Of a stretch of 64,000 bases of DNA, positions 23,601 through 31,855 are shown one piece after another. A program made the translations under genes and the position numbers. The DNA is from Molanna angustata (Eukaryota > Arthropoda > Insecta > Trichoptera > Molannidae): positions 21,317,972 through 21,381,971 of the forward strand of contig OY754975.1 of the NCBI GenBank assembly GCA_963576475.1, read 5' to 3'. The first letter of the stretch is position 1. Every line of letters begins with the position of its first letter. The notes beneath the pieces were generated by a model that worked only from the letters and a program-made list of their open reading frames with translations, ran no database searches and had not been told where the DNA came from.

Positions 23601-25696
23601 GTTCAAGATGTTTGCTGGTCAATCCACAATACATTATTTTTAAACAAATTGATGAAATTACATATCCAATCATTGACAAGAGAAAATAAATAAACTCACA
23701 TTCTGGATCAAACACTGAAGTTGTTCTATGTAACGGTGGCATAATATCTGATGTCTTATTTGAAGTTTTTATAGTTTCTTTTGTGGTGTCCTTGGATATA
23801 ACTTTATCTATAAACAAAAAATAACTGTACAAATATATATAACAAATTATATAAAAAATCAAAGATGTATAGGTACATATAGACAGTTTTCAAAAATAAT
23901 TACAAATTATATCACCCGCTTGCTGTGGTTCAATTGGAGACAAATTAACAAGTGGAGTTGAATGTACAAATGAAGGTCCAGCAGACGGTACAGCTTGATT
24001 TACAAAAATCAACACTTACAGCAATTAAATACAGCTCTCTCAAACTCTAGTATCTTTCTCAATCTGACCTACTGTTTCCAGCATTCACTCTACTTTCAAC
24101 ATATTATTTCTATACCTTACTTATCATTGGAAAACATACTGCCAGTGTATACTTACTATAAAAAACTTAAACACTTGTACCAACTGTTCATCATATTATG
24201 TTTTTTTGCTTTGTCAATTATTTATTTATTCAGGATAGTTAAAAAAAATAGCCACATGCTAAAACTAGTTAATTATAGACGTACCATTGCAGACATGACA
24301 TACCTACATAAAATTATTGATGGAGCCGTTGACTCCGAGTCTTCCAATTAATTGTCCCTTTCGTAGTACTAGAACAAATCTTACTTTTAGATTGCCTCTC
24401 TGCAGAACTACATAACTATGTCCAAAATTCATTCATCCAAAGGGATGTAACATTTATGTTTTTTTTTTAAATGTTGATATTTTTGGACATACTAAAATAA
24501 AATATAAGAATGCCATCTCTGAGACCCTTAGAGGTTTACGGTAGCTAATTCCTGCTTTGTCCTTTTTGACTGCGAGTGCCACAACCTTCCTTTCTCTCTT
24601 TTTGTCCTTTTTATTCTGAATTTTGAGTACCTACTGAATTCTAAATAGCAATTTGTTTTCCACTGTGCAGCTTAAAAAGATAATGTAATATCCGCAAACA
24701 AAATTGGTCTATGATATATTGTTAAAATTGAATTTGTTGTAATATTTGTTTGTTAGGTTTAAATAAAAATAGCAAAAGAAAACGTATATATTATTATTTT
24801 TTCTTTTGCGCTCCCCCCTACTTGCTTACAGGGTTTCCCGTTACAGCATACCCTTGAGTCCTAGCCCTCTTAGGAAGTTTAGGACCCGTAGGGGATTCAA
24901 TGAGGGTATGGATCTAATGTCCATTTGGGGCCTGCCCAAGGTCCTCATTCTAACCTGTGAAACAGTATATTAAAAAAAAATAATAGAAAATAAAAACTAT
25001 ATTTTATAAACCTGTATTCACTAGTATCCTTCCTATTTGTTTATGACCTGTAAAAAATAGATAAAAATTTAAAAAAATCCACTTGTAATAATATTTGAAT
25101 ATAGAATATTATGTTTTATGTCTATGATTAAAAATATTTATTTTTGTTTTGATATTTTGAATGTAACTTTGACTGACGTCACACCACTTGTCTTTTTTTA
25201 ATTATAATATTTTTCATTCACTTGAGTTCTACATAACATGTCTATATTTTTCTAATGCATCATAAACTAAATTATTTTATATACTGTGCAAACATAAGTA
25301 TTATTAATTTATATAACCTTTTAGTTGAAAGGAAAAGTAACGTATACCTTAAAAAATAAATTTTAAAAACTCACCTCGTAATTCTATATATAATTCAGGA
25401 ATTCCAAATTCTGCCTTTTTAATCTTTTCCGATTCAATTTCTGTGTCAGTAAATAATGTTGGAATAGCATCACGCAATAGACCCCGATCACATTCAATAT
25501 ATTTCGCTTCAAAATGTTTTTGACACACACGCATAGATAGTAGTGATGAAGCTGTATACTTTTTTAATTTCGGACAGTTTATGTTTTCCAACCAAATATT
25601 TGTTATGTTTGGTTTATTTTTAGGAAACGAATACAACTTTATAACTTGATTCGTCGATACACATCCAGGAACACTACACTTTTTTACGTGAACCAT
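14401..25696 (-). CDS. THAP domain / PPCDC-like fusion gene (8 exons)
   Basis: Gene model from eight minus-strand exons: 25375-25696, 23916-24014, 23700-23807, 20952-21062, 19642-20433, 18623-18801, 14768-14956 and 14401-14679. Joins from exon 1 to the 18.6-kb exon are phase 1, the next two are phase 0, and all internal exons keep the frame. The total is 2,079 nt, 692 residues with both copies of the duplicated exon. Order: THAP zinc finger (about 1-85), linker of about 390 residues, then a region aligning with PPCDC, the flavoprotein of coenzyme A synthesis. PPCDC hallmarks kept are DANTMAKI, GFCDNM and PCMNHTMW. The catalytic His is replaced by Cys, and the FMN loop and Cys loop are not conserved. 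THAP implies DNA binding; loss of enzyme activity is my inference. The alternative is two genes, but no separate start precedes the PPCDC part. Confidence 0.7.
14768..14956 (-). CDS. Exon 6: PPCDC-like core
   Basis: 189 nt, phase 0 at both ends. Reads VQVVSTKKAESF, then EWADIMVVLPMDANTMAKI. The WAD..VV.P.DANT.AKI block is the PPCDC/Dfp core. In the family the catalytic His sits six residues before the conserved Trp (HIDLRRW in animal PPCDC). Here the equivalent string is CWNLAEW, so His has become Cys. Donor GTTCAT is non-optimal but keeps GT. Confidence 0.8.
15007..15147 (+). repeat. 5' LTR
   Basis: Starts TGTGGTCTGGCAATACTG and ends GTGAACATTATTACA. By eye it is identical over 141 bp to the 3' LTR, which implies a very recent insertion. 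Confidence 0.95.
15166..15879 (+). CDS. gag: Gag of the LTR element
   Basis: 237 residues from the ATG at 15166; an upstream GTG at 15133 lies in the LTR and is not used as the start. A helical capsid-like part is followed by two zinc knuckles: CFRCGGPHLIKFC (CX2CX3HX4C) and CWTCGAEGHVSSNC (canonical CX2CX4HX4C). It would coat and package the element RNA. The stop at 15877-15879 lies in a different frame from pol. Pol is open in the -1 frame across this point and a six-C run (gttccccccaat) sits just before the stop, so programmed frameshifting is possible. The frame is intact. Confidence 0.9.
   Translation: MANNLKLGDIVRSFDGEGDVIQWLVKLELVAKLKGLENMAQIIPLFLEGAAFAVYNEMDDKQKSDVEAIKDVLISTFALNPFKAYENFVRRVWCDEPVDVFLTDLRKLARLAGVTSDMLLKRAFVVGLPSSVSRELRAMSQVESLPLSQVVERARSLMAELVDQPVAAVAREDRDVVRQKCCFRCGGPHLIKFCKRLPRKINCWTCGAEGHVSSNCGNNQGNGSGRAGAPAVPPNMV
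15880..17440 (+). pseudogene. pol: Pol fragment: protease, RT remnant, RNase H, integrase N-part
   Basis: The frame is open from about 15880 (LPIIDVEVEGRR) and nominally to 17723. The protease active site is LVDTGCSRSIV. The RT begins normally (KVRPVLDFRELNEY) but at about residue 240 jumps directly from CHPGSDA to the RNase H start (GRVWCDASVLALG). Fingers, palm and the YxDD motif are therefore deleted, in frame. RNase H residues and the integrase HHCC module (HEMHHFG ... CVQECLQC) follow, then the first catalytic Asp (ALDFTY). Near 17415-17440 the frame shifts and the rest is out of phase. Confidence 0.88.
17441..18091 (+). pseudogene. pol: Pol fragment: integrase catalytic core and C-terminus
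   Basis: Continuation of integrase after a frameshift. It contains the second catalytic Asp (MDNSTAFRS) and the Glu (GNGIIERHHRTIK) of the DDE triad. A C-terminal module reads SRWSVGRVTGVISPDNIVVD and resembles the GPY/F domain, followed by an acidic tail ending at 18091. With the upstream fragment the integrase is complete apart from the single shift, so it was functional recently. Confidence 0.88.
18111..18251 (+). repeat. 3' LTR
   Basis: Identical to the 5' LTR over 141 bp. It is preceded by a polypurine stretch at about 18101-18108 and followed by the TATTA target duplication. Confidence 0.95.
18288..18515 (+). mobile_element. tRNA-derived SINE, copy 1
   Basis: The tRNA-like head has a perfect Pol III B box (GGTTCGATTCC in cccgggttcgattcccgg) and a decayed A box. 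The unrelated body (gtaagtctccagaatgtggc) is shared with the second copy at 19344. Ends in an A-rich tail. It lies in intron 5 of the THAP/PPCDC-like gene. Confidence 0.8.
18516..18600. repeat. Dispersed repeat tail (agcgccgttta family)
   Basis: An (aat)n run is followed by aaagcgccgtttagtgatac. The same phrase occurs inverted at about 31765-31815, so it belongs to a dispersed retroposon tail. Confidence 0.55.
18623..18801 (-). CDS. Exon 5: start of PPCDC-like region
   Basis: 179 nt, entering in phase 1 and leaving in phase 0 (acceptor tttttgcag, donor GTAAGT). It reads CINILIGCCDDPTVQILPEF, which lines up with the first strand and helix of PPCDC. There the family has a Gly-rich FMN-phosphate loop (GxTGSxA). 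Here the loop is GCCDDPT, so the canonical flavin site is not preserved. Confidence 0.7.
19344..19545 (+). mobile_element. tRNA-derived SINE, copy 2
   Basis: Head ggccttcgtggctcagttgg has a good A box (TGGCTCAGTTGG) and a B-box-like ggattcaattcc. The body is shared with copy 1. It lies in intron 4 of the THAP/PPCDC-like gene. Confidence 0.8.
19642..20433 (-). CDS. Exon 4: long basic/Asn-rich linker
   Basis: 792 nt, exactly 264 codons, phase 1 to 1. Acceptor ttttttgtag at 20434, donor GTAAGT at 19641. The translation is rich in Lys, Asn, Ser and Ile (for example YIPRVYQ-like and SSKKPSSNKPKYKVIPRF stretches) and shows no recognised domain. A 792-nt exon with no stop in AT-rich DNA is strong support for coding. 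An internal Met (at 20386) is not needed as a start because the frame is open up to the acceptor. Confidence 0.75.
20511..20642. repeat. 31-bp perfect inverted repeat
   Basis: Arms tatgataatgatgaatatga... (20511-20541) and its exact complement (20612-20642) flank a 70-bp spacer containing ccttataagccgaaacggtc. The symmetry continues imperfectly outward. Probably a small fold-back transposon in the intron. Confidence 0.7.
20745..21110. repeat. Segmental duplication, copy 1 (with exon 3b)
   Basis: About 370 bp starting ggtattggcaaacatcttga, repeated at 23485-23850 with some indels. It spans the intron flank and exon 3b. Between the two copies lie MITEs and LINE remnants. Confidence 0.8.
20952..21062 (-). 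CDS. Exon 3b: duplicated linker exon
   Basis: 111 nt, phase 1 to 1. Reads NVISKDTTKDLTIKTSNKTS, then MPPLHRTISVFDPE. Same splice sites as exon 3a. Differences from 3a are a few substitutions and one extra codon, with no stop or frameshift. This suggests both copies are recent or both are constrained. Confidence 0.65.
21164..21529. mobile_element. Palindromic MITE, copy 1
   Basis: Begins taccccctattcagtaact and ends with its complement. Each arm is roughly 170 bp with a short AT-rich centre and no ORF. The TA at each end fits a TA target duplication as in Tc1/mariner-like MITEs. Confidence 0.85.
21584..21955. mobile_element. Palindromic MITE, copy 2
   Basis: Same family and structure as copy 1, only 54 bp downstream of it, with flanking TA dinucleotides. 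Confidence 0.85.
22240..22503 (+). pseudogene. LINE ORF2 C-terminal remnant
   Basis: Open frame ending at TAA 22501-22503 with LKEKFAHLSSHG, AARLWNQLPNGIREAPSLM and FKKLLKSHFLSSYL. This is the typical end of CR1/Jockey-superfamily ORF2 (ARLWNxLP ... FKxxLK). EN and RT domains are missing (5' truncation). Confidence 0.75.
22519..22697 (+). repeat. LINE 3' UTR, copy 1
   Basis: Starts catcccttcctaacccatcc and contains tggacattatcattattatt. It follows the LINE stop and is repeated at 22817-22997. Confidence 0.75.
22698..22816 (+). mobile_element. Short dispersed element between the 3' UTR copies
   Basis: Starts accagcgacgggtgtgcggc and includes aaaaggaag and gcgtgttaactcacacatc. Related to the repeats at 34310-34560, 44219-44480 and 44757-45000. 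Confidence 0.55.
22817..22997 (+). repeat. LINE 3' UTR, copy 2
   Basis: Second copy of the LINE 3' UTR, separated from the first by a 119-bp element. Either a local duplication or two truncated insertions. Confidence 0.7.
23047..23290. mobile_element. Half copy of the palindromic MITE
   Basis: Only the left arm (ccgtattcagtaactattg onward, to about 23290) of the family seen at 21164 and 21584 is present; the other arm has been lost. Confidence 0.7.
23485..23850. repeat. Segmental duplication, copy 2 (with exon 3a)
   Basis: Starts ggtattggcaaacaaacatc. Matches 20745-21110 across the intron flank and exon 3a. Confidence 0.8.
23700..23807 (-). CDS. Exon 3a: duplicated linker exon
   Basis: 108 nt, in frame (phase 1 to 1). 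Reads VISKDTTKETIKTSNKTS, then MPPLHRTTSVFDPE. Acceptor tttgtttatag, donor GTGAGT. It is nearly identical to exon 3b at 20952-21062 and lies in a duplicated ~370-bp segment. The two could be used together or alternatively without breaking the frame. Confidence 0.65.
23916..24014 (-). CDS. Exon 2: linker exon
   Basis: 99 nt, 33 codons. Contains VNQAVPSAGPSFVHS and NLSPIEPQQA. The acceptor is ctgtaag at 24015 and the donor is GTGATA at 23915, which is a weaker splice site than the others. Entering and leaving phase 1 fits both neighbours. A second acceptor at 23998 would keep less of the exon. Proline/serine-rich disordered linker. Confidence 0.5.
24260..24790 (+). pseudogene. Degenerate LINE remnant in intron 1
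   Basis: The translation around 24275-24350 reads NYRRTIADMTYLHKIIDGAV, matching the RRxxAD..YLxKIxxGxxDS stretch of CR1/Jockey RT C-termini, then breaks into several frames. Followed by an AT-rich probable 3' UTR. Confidence 0.6.
24791..25374. other. Rest of intron 1
   Basis: A GC-richer patch at about 24835-24960 (cccttgagtcctagccctct) stands out from the AT-rich background and may be a small retroposon. I could not identify it. Confidence 0.35.
25375..25696 (-). CDS. Exon 1: THAP zinc finger
   Basis: Starts MVHVKKCSVPGC. THAP signature residues are C7 and C12 (CSVPGC), W35, C58 and H61 (VCQKHF), and the DAIPTLF box at 76-82, matching the C2CH zinc-coordinating DNA-binding module. The exon ends CGA G with donor GTGAGT at 25374 (phase 1). 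The ATG is the first in frame and has stop-rich AT sequence upstream. The domain itself is very secure; only its link to the downstream exons is inferred. Confidence 0.9.
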
Positions 25697-26783
25697 TGTT
25701 AATCAGAAAAATAAAAAGAAGGGCAGTATCACAAAGAACAATAAATTGAACATCAACAATTAAAAAAATAAAACAAAGGTCATTAAGAACAAAAAGCTAA
25801 TTTTCAAAATTCTCGTAAGATACACATGTAAACAAACGCTTGCCTCTTTAGAACACACCAGTATATATATATATATCTTTATTCTATGGAACACACTTTT
25901 GACTTAAAGAATGGAAAAAACATGGCCGCAAGCACGCTGAAGTACGTTGAAAGCCGTCGCAATTTTCACGTCTGTATGGTGGAGCCAATCCTCCCCTGCG
26001 GCAAATAGAGGCGAAAACCAAGCTACTTTTTTTACATGACGTTTCCAGTTTTAATATAGTTTAGGTGTCGCCAAATAAATTCAACTTTTAGCCGAGAACG
26101 GGGGCGTAAACCAACTAACGACGTAATTTGCATGTAAACGACGCGACTTCTCCTGTTCGCGTTATTTTTTTATTTGAATTCGGCGCCAAATCAGACCACA
26201 AACTAATATTTAAGAAAAATAACATGTGAAAAAAATTTGGCAATGGATATTCGGCAATACGAAATTTTGCCACATATTAAAAAGTGTGAACAGCACTCAA
26301 TAAATTTTCCAGAAAATATTCGATAATAACCAAATTAGTACTTGGTTGAATAATTTTAATGGAAATAGCTATAAACTAATGAAATAAAAAATGACGAAAT
26401 GTACTAAATTTGAAAACCCAATACACCACCATTTTTTTAAAATTATTGTTTGTACCTCACGCCGGTGGCACTCTATTGGTAGCACTGGTTTTACTTTACG
26501 CTTACATCTCCAAAGGTGGCGCTATTTTTTTTTATGTTGGTATTTTTGAAAATGCAATGTAAAATTTTCAGACCCTCAGCATACTTCAGTTGTGTTTTGT
26601 TGTGACGCGAAACATTTTGATCCTTTAAAATCTTGAAGTAAACCAGATAATAAATATAACACGTGTGATTTTGTAAAATTCTTGTTGTTTTCGGTGTTCA
26701 TCTACATACACACATCACGCCATGTGATGGTGATGGTGTTAATCTATTGCCAGCTTTTTGTGTTTTTCGATTATCTTCGCAAG
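25697..26783. other. Upstream region of the THAP/PPCDC-like gene
   Basis: Should contain the promoter and 5' UTR of the minus-strand gene. A short (at)n tract lies at about 25862. No clear TATA or initiator was assigned. Confidence 0.4.
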
Positions 26784-26935
26784 ATGGCTGACAAGTTTTG
26801 TTGTGTTTTGAATAAATTGTCAAGTGAAATACGGCCAAGTGAAGTTATATAGTTTTCCGAAAATCAGTATTAAATCTCTCTTTGTGGAAAATAAATTTAA
26901 AAAACCTAATAATCTACAATGCACATTTTATTTAG
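26784..26935 (+). pseudogene. THAP domain remnant (frameshifted)
   Basis: From ATG at 26784 the frame reads MADKFCCVLN. A one-frame change near 26811 then gives NCQVKYGQVKLYSFPK. Together this is the opening of a THAP domain (C-C-x-x-x-C followed by VKLYSFPK), and KLYSFPK also occurs in exon 1 of the minus-strand gene. Later zinc ligands and the PTLF-type box are not seen. Broken remnant oriented divergently to that gene. Confidence 0.45.
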
Positions 26936-27411
26936 AACAATGTATTTTATGAATTATTTGGCATGATTTTTGAAATATTGCAAATAAAATCCATCAAATG
27001 TGTTTTTTTTTAATAAATAATGATTGAAAAATGGTTATTTTTTATTTAAGTTATCCTTGAATCCATTCCTCAAAGCTGGAAACATTTAAAAATGGAAATT
27101 TAAATTTGCCGTGGACCGGTCGCGTATTCATTGCCCCTATAGCGGAGATGCGAGAAACCTTATGATTATCCGGTTACAGCTTCTATGTATTGAGTGACAC
27201 ATCTGAAGTATAATGAAAGTTTACTTCCATATTATCTGTGTTGTACCTAAGGTTTGTACATAACTAATACATATGTTTATGCATTACTTTTCAAGTGAAA
27301 ATCTATTATTAGTTTATTTGTTGTATTACCTTTCGTGTAAAATTCATACCTTTATTTTGTAAAAAAAATAGTTTTATTGTTTATCTTCTTATTATCTTAT
27401 CTTATCTAAAG

Positions 27412-27735
27412 TAATAAAGCAATCAAAATGTTAGTGTGTGTGTGTGTTTGTCTCACGCCTTCTGAAAAACCAAGAGCATCTAAAAATCTAATTTATGTGC
27501 GAACATGTACCAGTATACCTGATGCAGTGTCACGCTAAAAATAATGCGATAAAAATGCTGAATTTTAAAAATATTTCAATAATTATTTTTTTCATACAAA
27601 ATTTTCCAAGTCATATCTGTCAAAAAAGTGTACATTTTGCGCGCAAAAATCTGTTAGTTTAAAAGTTAGAAGTATGTATTTACACGAAGAAAATATATTT
27701 TCAAGTATAACTTAGCGTTTAAGTGAAAAACATTG
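27412..27735. repeat. Direct repeat, left copy
   Basis: Starts agtaataaagcaatcaaaat and includes a short (GT)n and gtaccagtatacctgatgca. The same sequence, with a ~70-bp internal deletion, recurs at 30565-30812. Confidence 0.85.
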
Positions 27736-28189
27736 TGAATATTTTGTATAATTATAATGTTTAACTTATTTTTAAAGTAAGCGTTTTGTACATAAATGCC
27801 GCCATTTTAATATCTTTTCATACAATATTTCATTTTCCTACCGAATGAATATGTTCTTGAAAATAATAAACCTTTGAAATAAATGTAATTATGAAATAAT
27901 AAAATGAAACACAAGACATTACAGCAAGTTTTAAGACATATATTGTAAAAATGTGTTTATTATTAGTAAAGATATAGGCATAATAAAATTGCATAATTTG
28001 TAAATAATATTTGATTTTTCTGACAATTTTCATTTTTATGGCATCGAACAAACCAATGTAGGTACCTACATATTCAAAAAAAGTCTCAAACCATTTGATA
28101 TTTTTATGAATTGAATTTATTTAGAACATTGTTGTAAGTAGGTACCTACCTATTACTATTTACTTACAAATCAACAATATACTGATTTC

Positions 28190-29110
28190 CTATCGGAAAA
28201 TTGTATGCGATGTGCTCCTAAACCGTTTGTCCGATTACAATGAAACTTTGGTGAATTGTCGAGCGTGTGCCCGGGATGGTTTCTGGATTTAAACTTTTTT
28301 CTTATTCTTCTTCATCTTCGTGTATTTGGTCATTTTACCTATGAAGGTGGACTATCCTGGGAGAAGAAGGTCCCATTTTCCTTCCATCTCTTCGCAGGTT
28401 TCTGGATTTAGGCTTTTTTCTTCTTTTTCTTCATCATGTATTTGGTCATCTTACCTATGAAGATGAACTATCCTGGGAGATGAAGGTCCATATTTTCCTT
28501 CCATCACTTCGCAGGTTTCTGGATTAAAACTTTCTTCTTCTTCGTCGTGTATTTGGTCATTTTACCTATGAAATTGGAGTATCCTGGGAGAAGAAGGTCC
28601 AACTGTCCTTCCATCTCTTCGCAGGTTTCTAGATTTAAACTTTTTTCTTCTTCTTCTTCTTAATCGTGTATTTGGTCATTTTACCTATGAAGGTGGACTA
28701 ACCTGGGAGAAGGAGGTCCAATTGTCCTTCCGTCTCATCGCAGGATTCTGGATTTAAACTTTTTTCTTCTTCTTGAAGTTGGAGTTGGAGAATCCTGGGA
28801 GAAGAAGGTCCAACTGTCCTTCCAACTCTTCGCAAGTCTTCCAAGACGGTTTTTGGATATAAACTTTTTTCTTCTACTTCTTTTTCTTCTTCATCGTGCA
28901 TTTGGTCATTTTACCTATGAAGGTGGACTATCCTGGGAGAAGAAGGTCCAATTTTCCTTCCATATCTTCGCAGGTATCTGGATTTAAACTTTTTTCTTCT
29001 TCTTCTTCGTGTATTTAGTCATTTTACCTTTGAAGGTGGAGTATCCTGGGAAAAGAAGGTCCTTTCATCTCTTCGCGGTTCTTCCAGGATGGTTTCTGAA
29101 TTTAAACTTT
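28190..29110. repeat. 110-120-bp tandem repeat, about eight copies
   Basis: Units carry tttctggatttaaactttt, a (ttc)n run, gtatttggtcattttaccta and atcctgggagaagaaggtcc. Starts near 28280, 28399, 28515, 28625, 28746, 28855, 28975 and 29093. Proline-, serine- or glutamate-rich ORFs across it are artefacts. Confidence 0.88.
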
Positions 29111-29420
29111 TCTTAAGCGACTGAAGGGACGGGATGTAATGAAGGGAAGGGATGCACTAAAGGGCCTGAAGGGACGGGAGGTATAAAAGGGCCTGAAGGG
29201 ACGGGAGGTACTGAAGGGCCTGATTGGAAAGGACGTAATGATAGATTGAAGGGACGGGAGGTACTGAAGGGCCTGAATGGACGGGAGGTATAAAAAGGCC
29301 TGAAGGGACGGGAGGTACTGAGAGGCCTGATTGGAAGGGACGTAATGATGGATTGAAGGGACGGGAGGTACTGAACGGCCTGAAGGGACGGGAGGTTCTG
29401 AAGGGTCTGAAGCGACGGTT
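29111..29420. repeat. 27-28-bp minisatellite with a ~107-bp higher order
   Basis: Unit ggcctgaagggacgggaggt with variants. The phrase gcctgattggaa returns after about 107 bp (29217, 29324), showing a higher-order repeat of four subunits. Confidence 0.88.
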
Positions 29421-29770
29421 CATGGAGTCTTATTCTTTTTCTTCTTAATTTTATGTAGACCTTACAGTTTTTACACAAACTATTTCCTTTAGTCTTTTTC
29501 TTCGTTTTTTTATTTTATGTAGAACTTTGGTGAATTTTATACAAACTATTTCCTATAGATTAATCTTCTTCTTCTTTTATGAAGACCTTTTAGTCAGTTT
29601 TTATACAATCTATTTCCAATAGTCTAATTCTTCTATTTTATGTATTTTTTCTTATTTTATGTAGACCATTGGGATAGTTTTTTATACAAACTATTTCTTA
29701 TAGTCTTATACTTATTCTTCTCTTTTTTATATAGACTTTTGGGTTAGTTTTAAGTCTAATAGTCTATTGT
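29421..29770. repeat. Degenerate ~80-bp tandem repeat
   Basis: Recurring ttttatgtagacctt, tttatacaaactatttcc and tagtctta phrases. Decayed copies, no coding. Confidence 0.7.
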
Positions 29771-30564
29771 GCAGAAATATTATTAACGATATGCACACTT
29801 GATGAAAATACATAGGTATGTAAAAACAAATGGGATGTGGGATGTGACGATGTAACCTGCACTAGAATCTTTTCAATACTTTTGTTTAATCAAATTTAAA
29901 CCATTTTTTATCATCCTATTTTGAATAATTTTCAACACCTTCATATTTGATTTCGTTGACGATATTTAAAGAATGGGCGTTGTGGCCATTACTGAACTCT
30001 TCACAACGTTTATATTCAAATTAAATACTATTTACTATAGTTTAAGTCTTCTTCTTCTTCGTTAATGTAGACTTTTGTGTCATCAGTCTAATTGTGCAAA
30101 AATATAATGCACACTTGATGAAAAAATATAAAAACGAATGGGATGTGACCAACACTAGATCTTTTCAGTACATTATTTAATCAAATTTTAACCACATTCC
30201 AACATCCAAAATTACTAAATTTTCAATAGGTACATATTGCAATAATATATAAAAATGGGGGTTGTGGCAAAACCAATCTCTTTACAACGTTGATAAACAG
30301 TCATATTTAAAACCATTTCGCATAGTCCATGCGTGCATAAATTGTATTTGTAATTGTTCATTCACACTTTATAGCAATATATAAAAAAGAATGGGTTGTG
30401 GCCATCACTTGAACATTTTACAATGCTTAAACTCAATCAAATTTCAAACCACTTTTCATAGTCCGATATTGCAAAATAATTGGGTGACAATATTATAAAA
30501 ACGATTGCTTTTTCTTTCACAATTTTACATTCTTGGCCAACGGCGGGACATAAAAGCTAGTAAG
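29771..30564. repeat. Degenerate repeat region
   Basis: Decayed units share atgggttgtggccat or atgggatgtgaccaa and aatcaaatttaaaccatttt, at loose intervals of roughly 110-180 bp. Ends just before the right direct repeat. Confidence 0.55.
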
Positions 30565-30812
30565 TAATAAAGCAATCAAAATGTTAGTGTGTGTGTGTTT
30601 GTCTCACGCCTTCTGAAAAACCAAGAGCATCTAAAAATCTAATTTATGTGCGAACATGTACCAGTATACCTGATGCAGTGTCACGCTAAAAATAATGCGA
30701 CAAAAATGCTGAATTTTAAAAATATTGCAATAATTATTTTTTTCATACAAAATTTTCCAAGTCATATCTGTCAAAAAGTTTTCAAGTATAACTTAGCTTT
30801 TAAGTTAAAAAC
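30565..30812. repeat. Direct repeat, right copy
   Basis: Matches 27412-27735 apart from an internal deletion near 30778. The two copies frame a 2.8-kb block made entirely of tandem repeats. Confidence 0.85.
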
Positions 30813-31639
30813 ATGGTGACATCCTCCACCTGGAAAACCACATAAGAAATGGAAGAACAGTTGGATTTCATCATCTCAGGAAGCATACTTTCTGTATCAC
30901 AGACCGTACGGTCAGTAAAAAAAAGAAGGTGATACTTTCATCTCATATTCCTATATTACATGGGTGTTTTTGTAATAATTCCTTTTGTTGATAATAAGCT
31001 TAATTTGATCAGCCTTTCATGTTTAGATATTACAGTTATCTGTCTACCGTACAGATATCTATGGTGAGCATTGATACAAACTCGTTTCTGAAACTTCAAA
31101 TACGTCAAATTTACCATTCAACTGCAGGCTGATTTTGTATAAACACCAGAGGAGAAGAAAGGAGTTAAGTACTATTTTATCTGTGGATTTAGCTCGTTAA
31201 CACCAATGTATGTATATTTTTGGTATTTTGTAAGCGAATTTTCTTTCGTTGTCTTAACCCCAATAAAATACTCGGAGTTAAAATTATTTATTTATTTGTA
31301 GAATAAGAGTTATCTCCTGTCAAATCACGCGACGAATTTACTTCTATATTTTCTATGCACGCGAGTTTGATATTGTAAAATTGACTAATTACAGTAATTA
31401 ATTCATCCATAATCATTTACAAGGTGTGTATTATTTATCTTGTACAATATTCATACATATTATTGACCAAATTTATTATTTATTTTAGTATTTGACTTGT
31501 TTATACATTCGTTGTTAATATTTCGACTTAGGTCTTTGGAGGCTTAATATTTCATGAATTTGACGTTTCAAACAATGAAACATGACGTTTTTCTTTGAGT
31601 ATAATAATATAAAATGAGGATACTAATCACGTTTTGTTT

Positions 31640-31855
31640 ATTTGCAGCATGTCATACTTATTTTTGCGAGCGTTAAAAGACGATGAAAAGCGATAAAAAG
31701 ACGATGGTCCGTTGGACATGCCGAAAGACTTCTTAAGACTGCCTTGTTTCGTAGAGCCAACAAATAAACTACAGCGCCCTTGGAGTGATCTTGTATCATT
31801 AAACGGCGCTTTGTAAATTCTATTTATTATATATCATATTATATTTATCATAGGG
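31640..31855 (+). mobile_element. Dispersed retroposon tail
   Basis: Includes gatcttgtatcattaaacgg and cgctttgtaaattc, then tatttattat. It is the inverse of the copy at 18516-18600. The coding-like stretch before it (rtcctt of a LINE end) could not be assigned. Confidence 0.45.

Noticed and set aside
28698..29478. Glu-rich and Pro/Ser-rich ORFs on the minus strand
   Set aside because: They are direct translations of the minisatellites, with no start context and no independent support.
27412..30812. LTR retrotransposon interpretation of the framed repeat block
   Set aside because: The direct repeats lack TG..CA ends and target duplications, no primer site or purine tract is visible, and the interior has no coding sequence.
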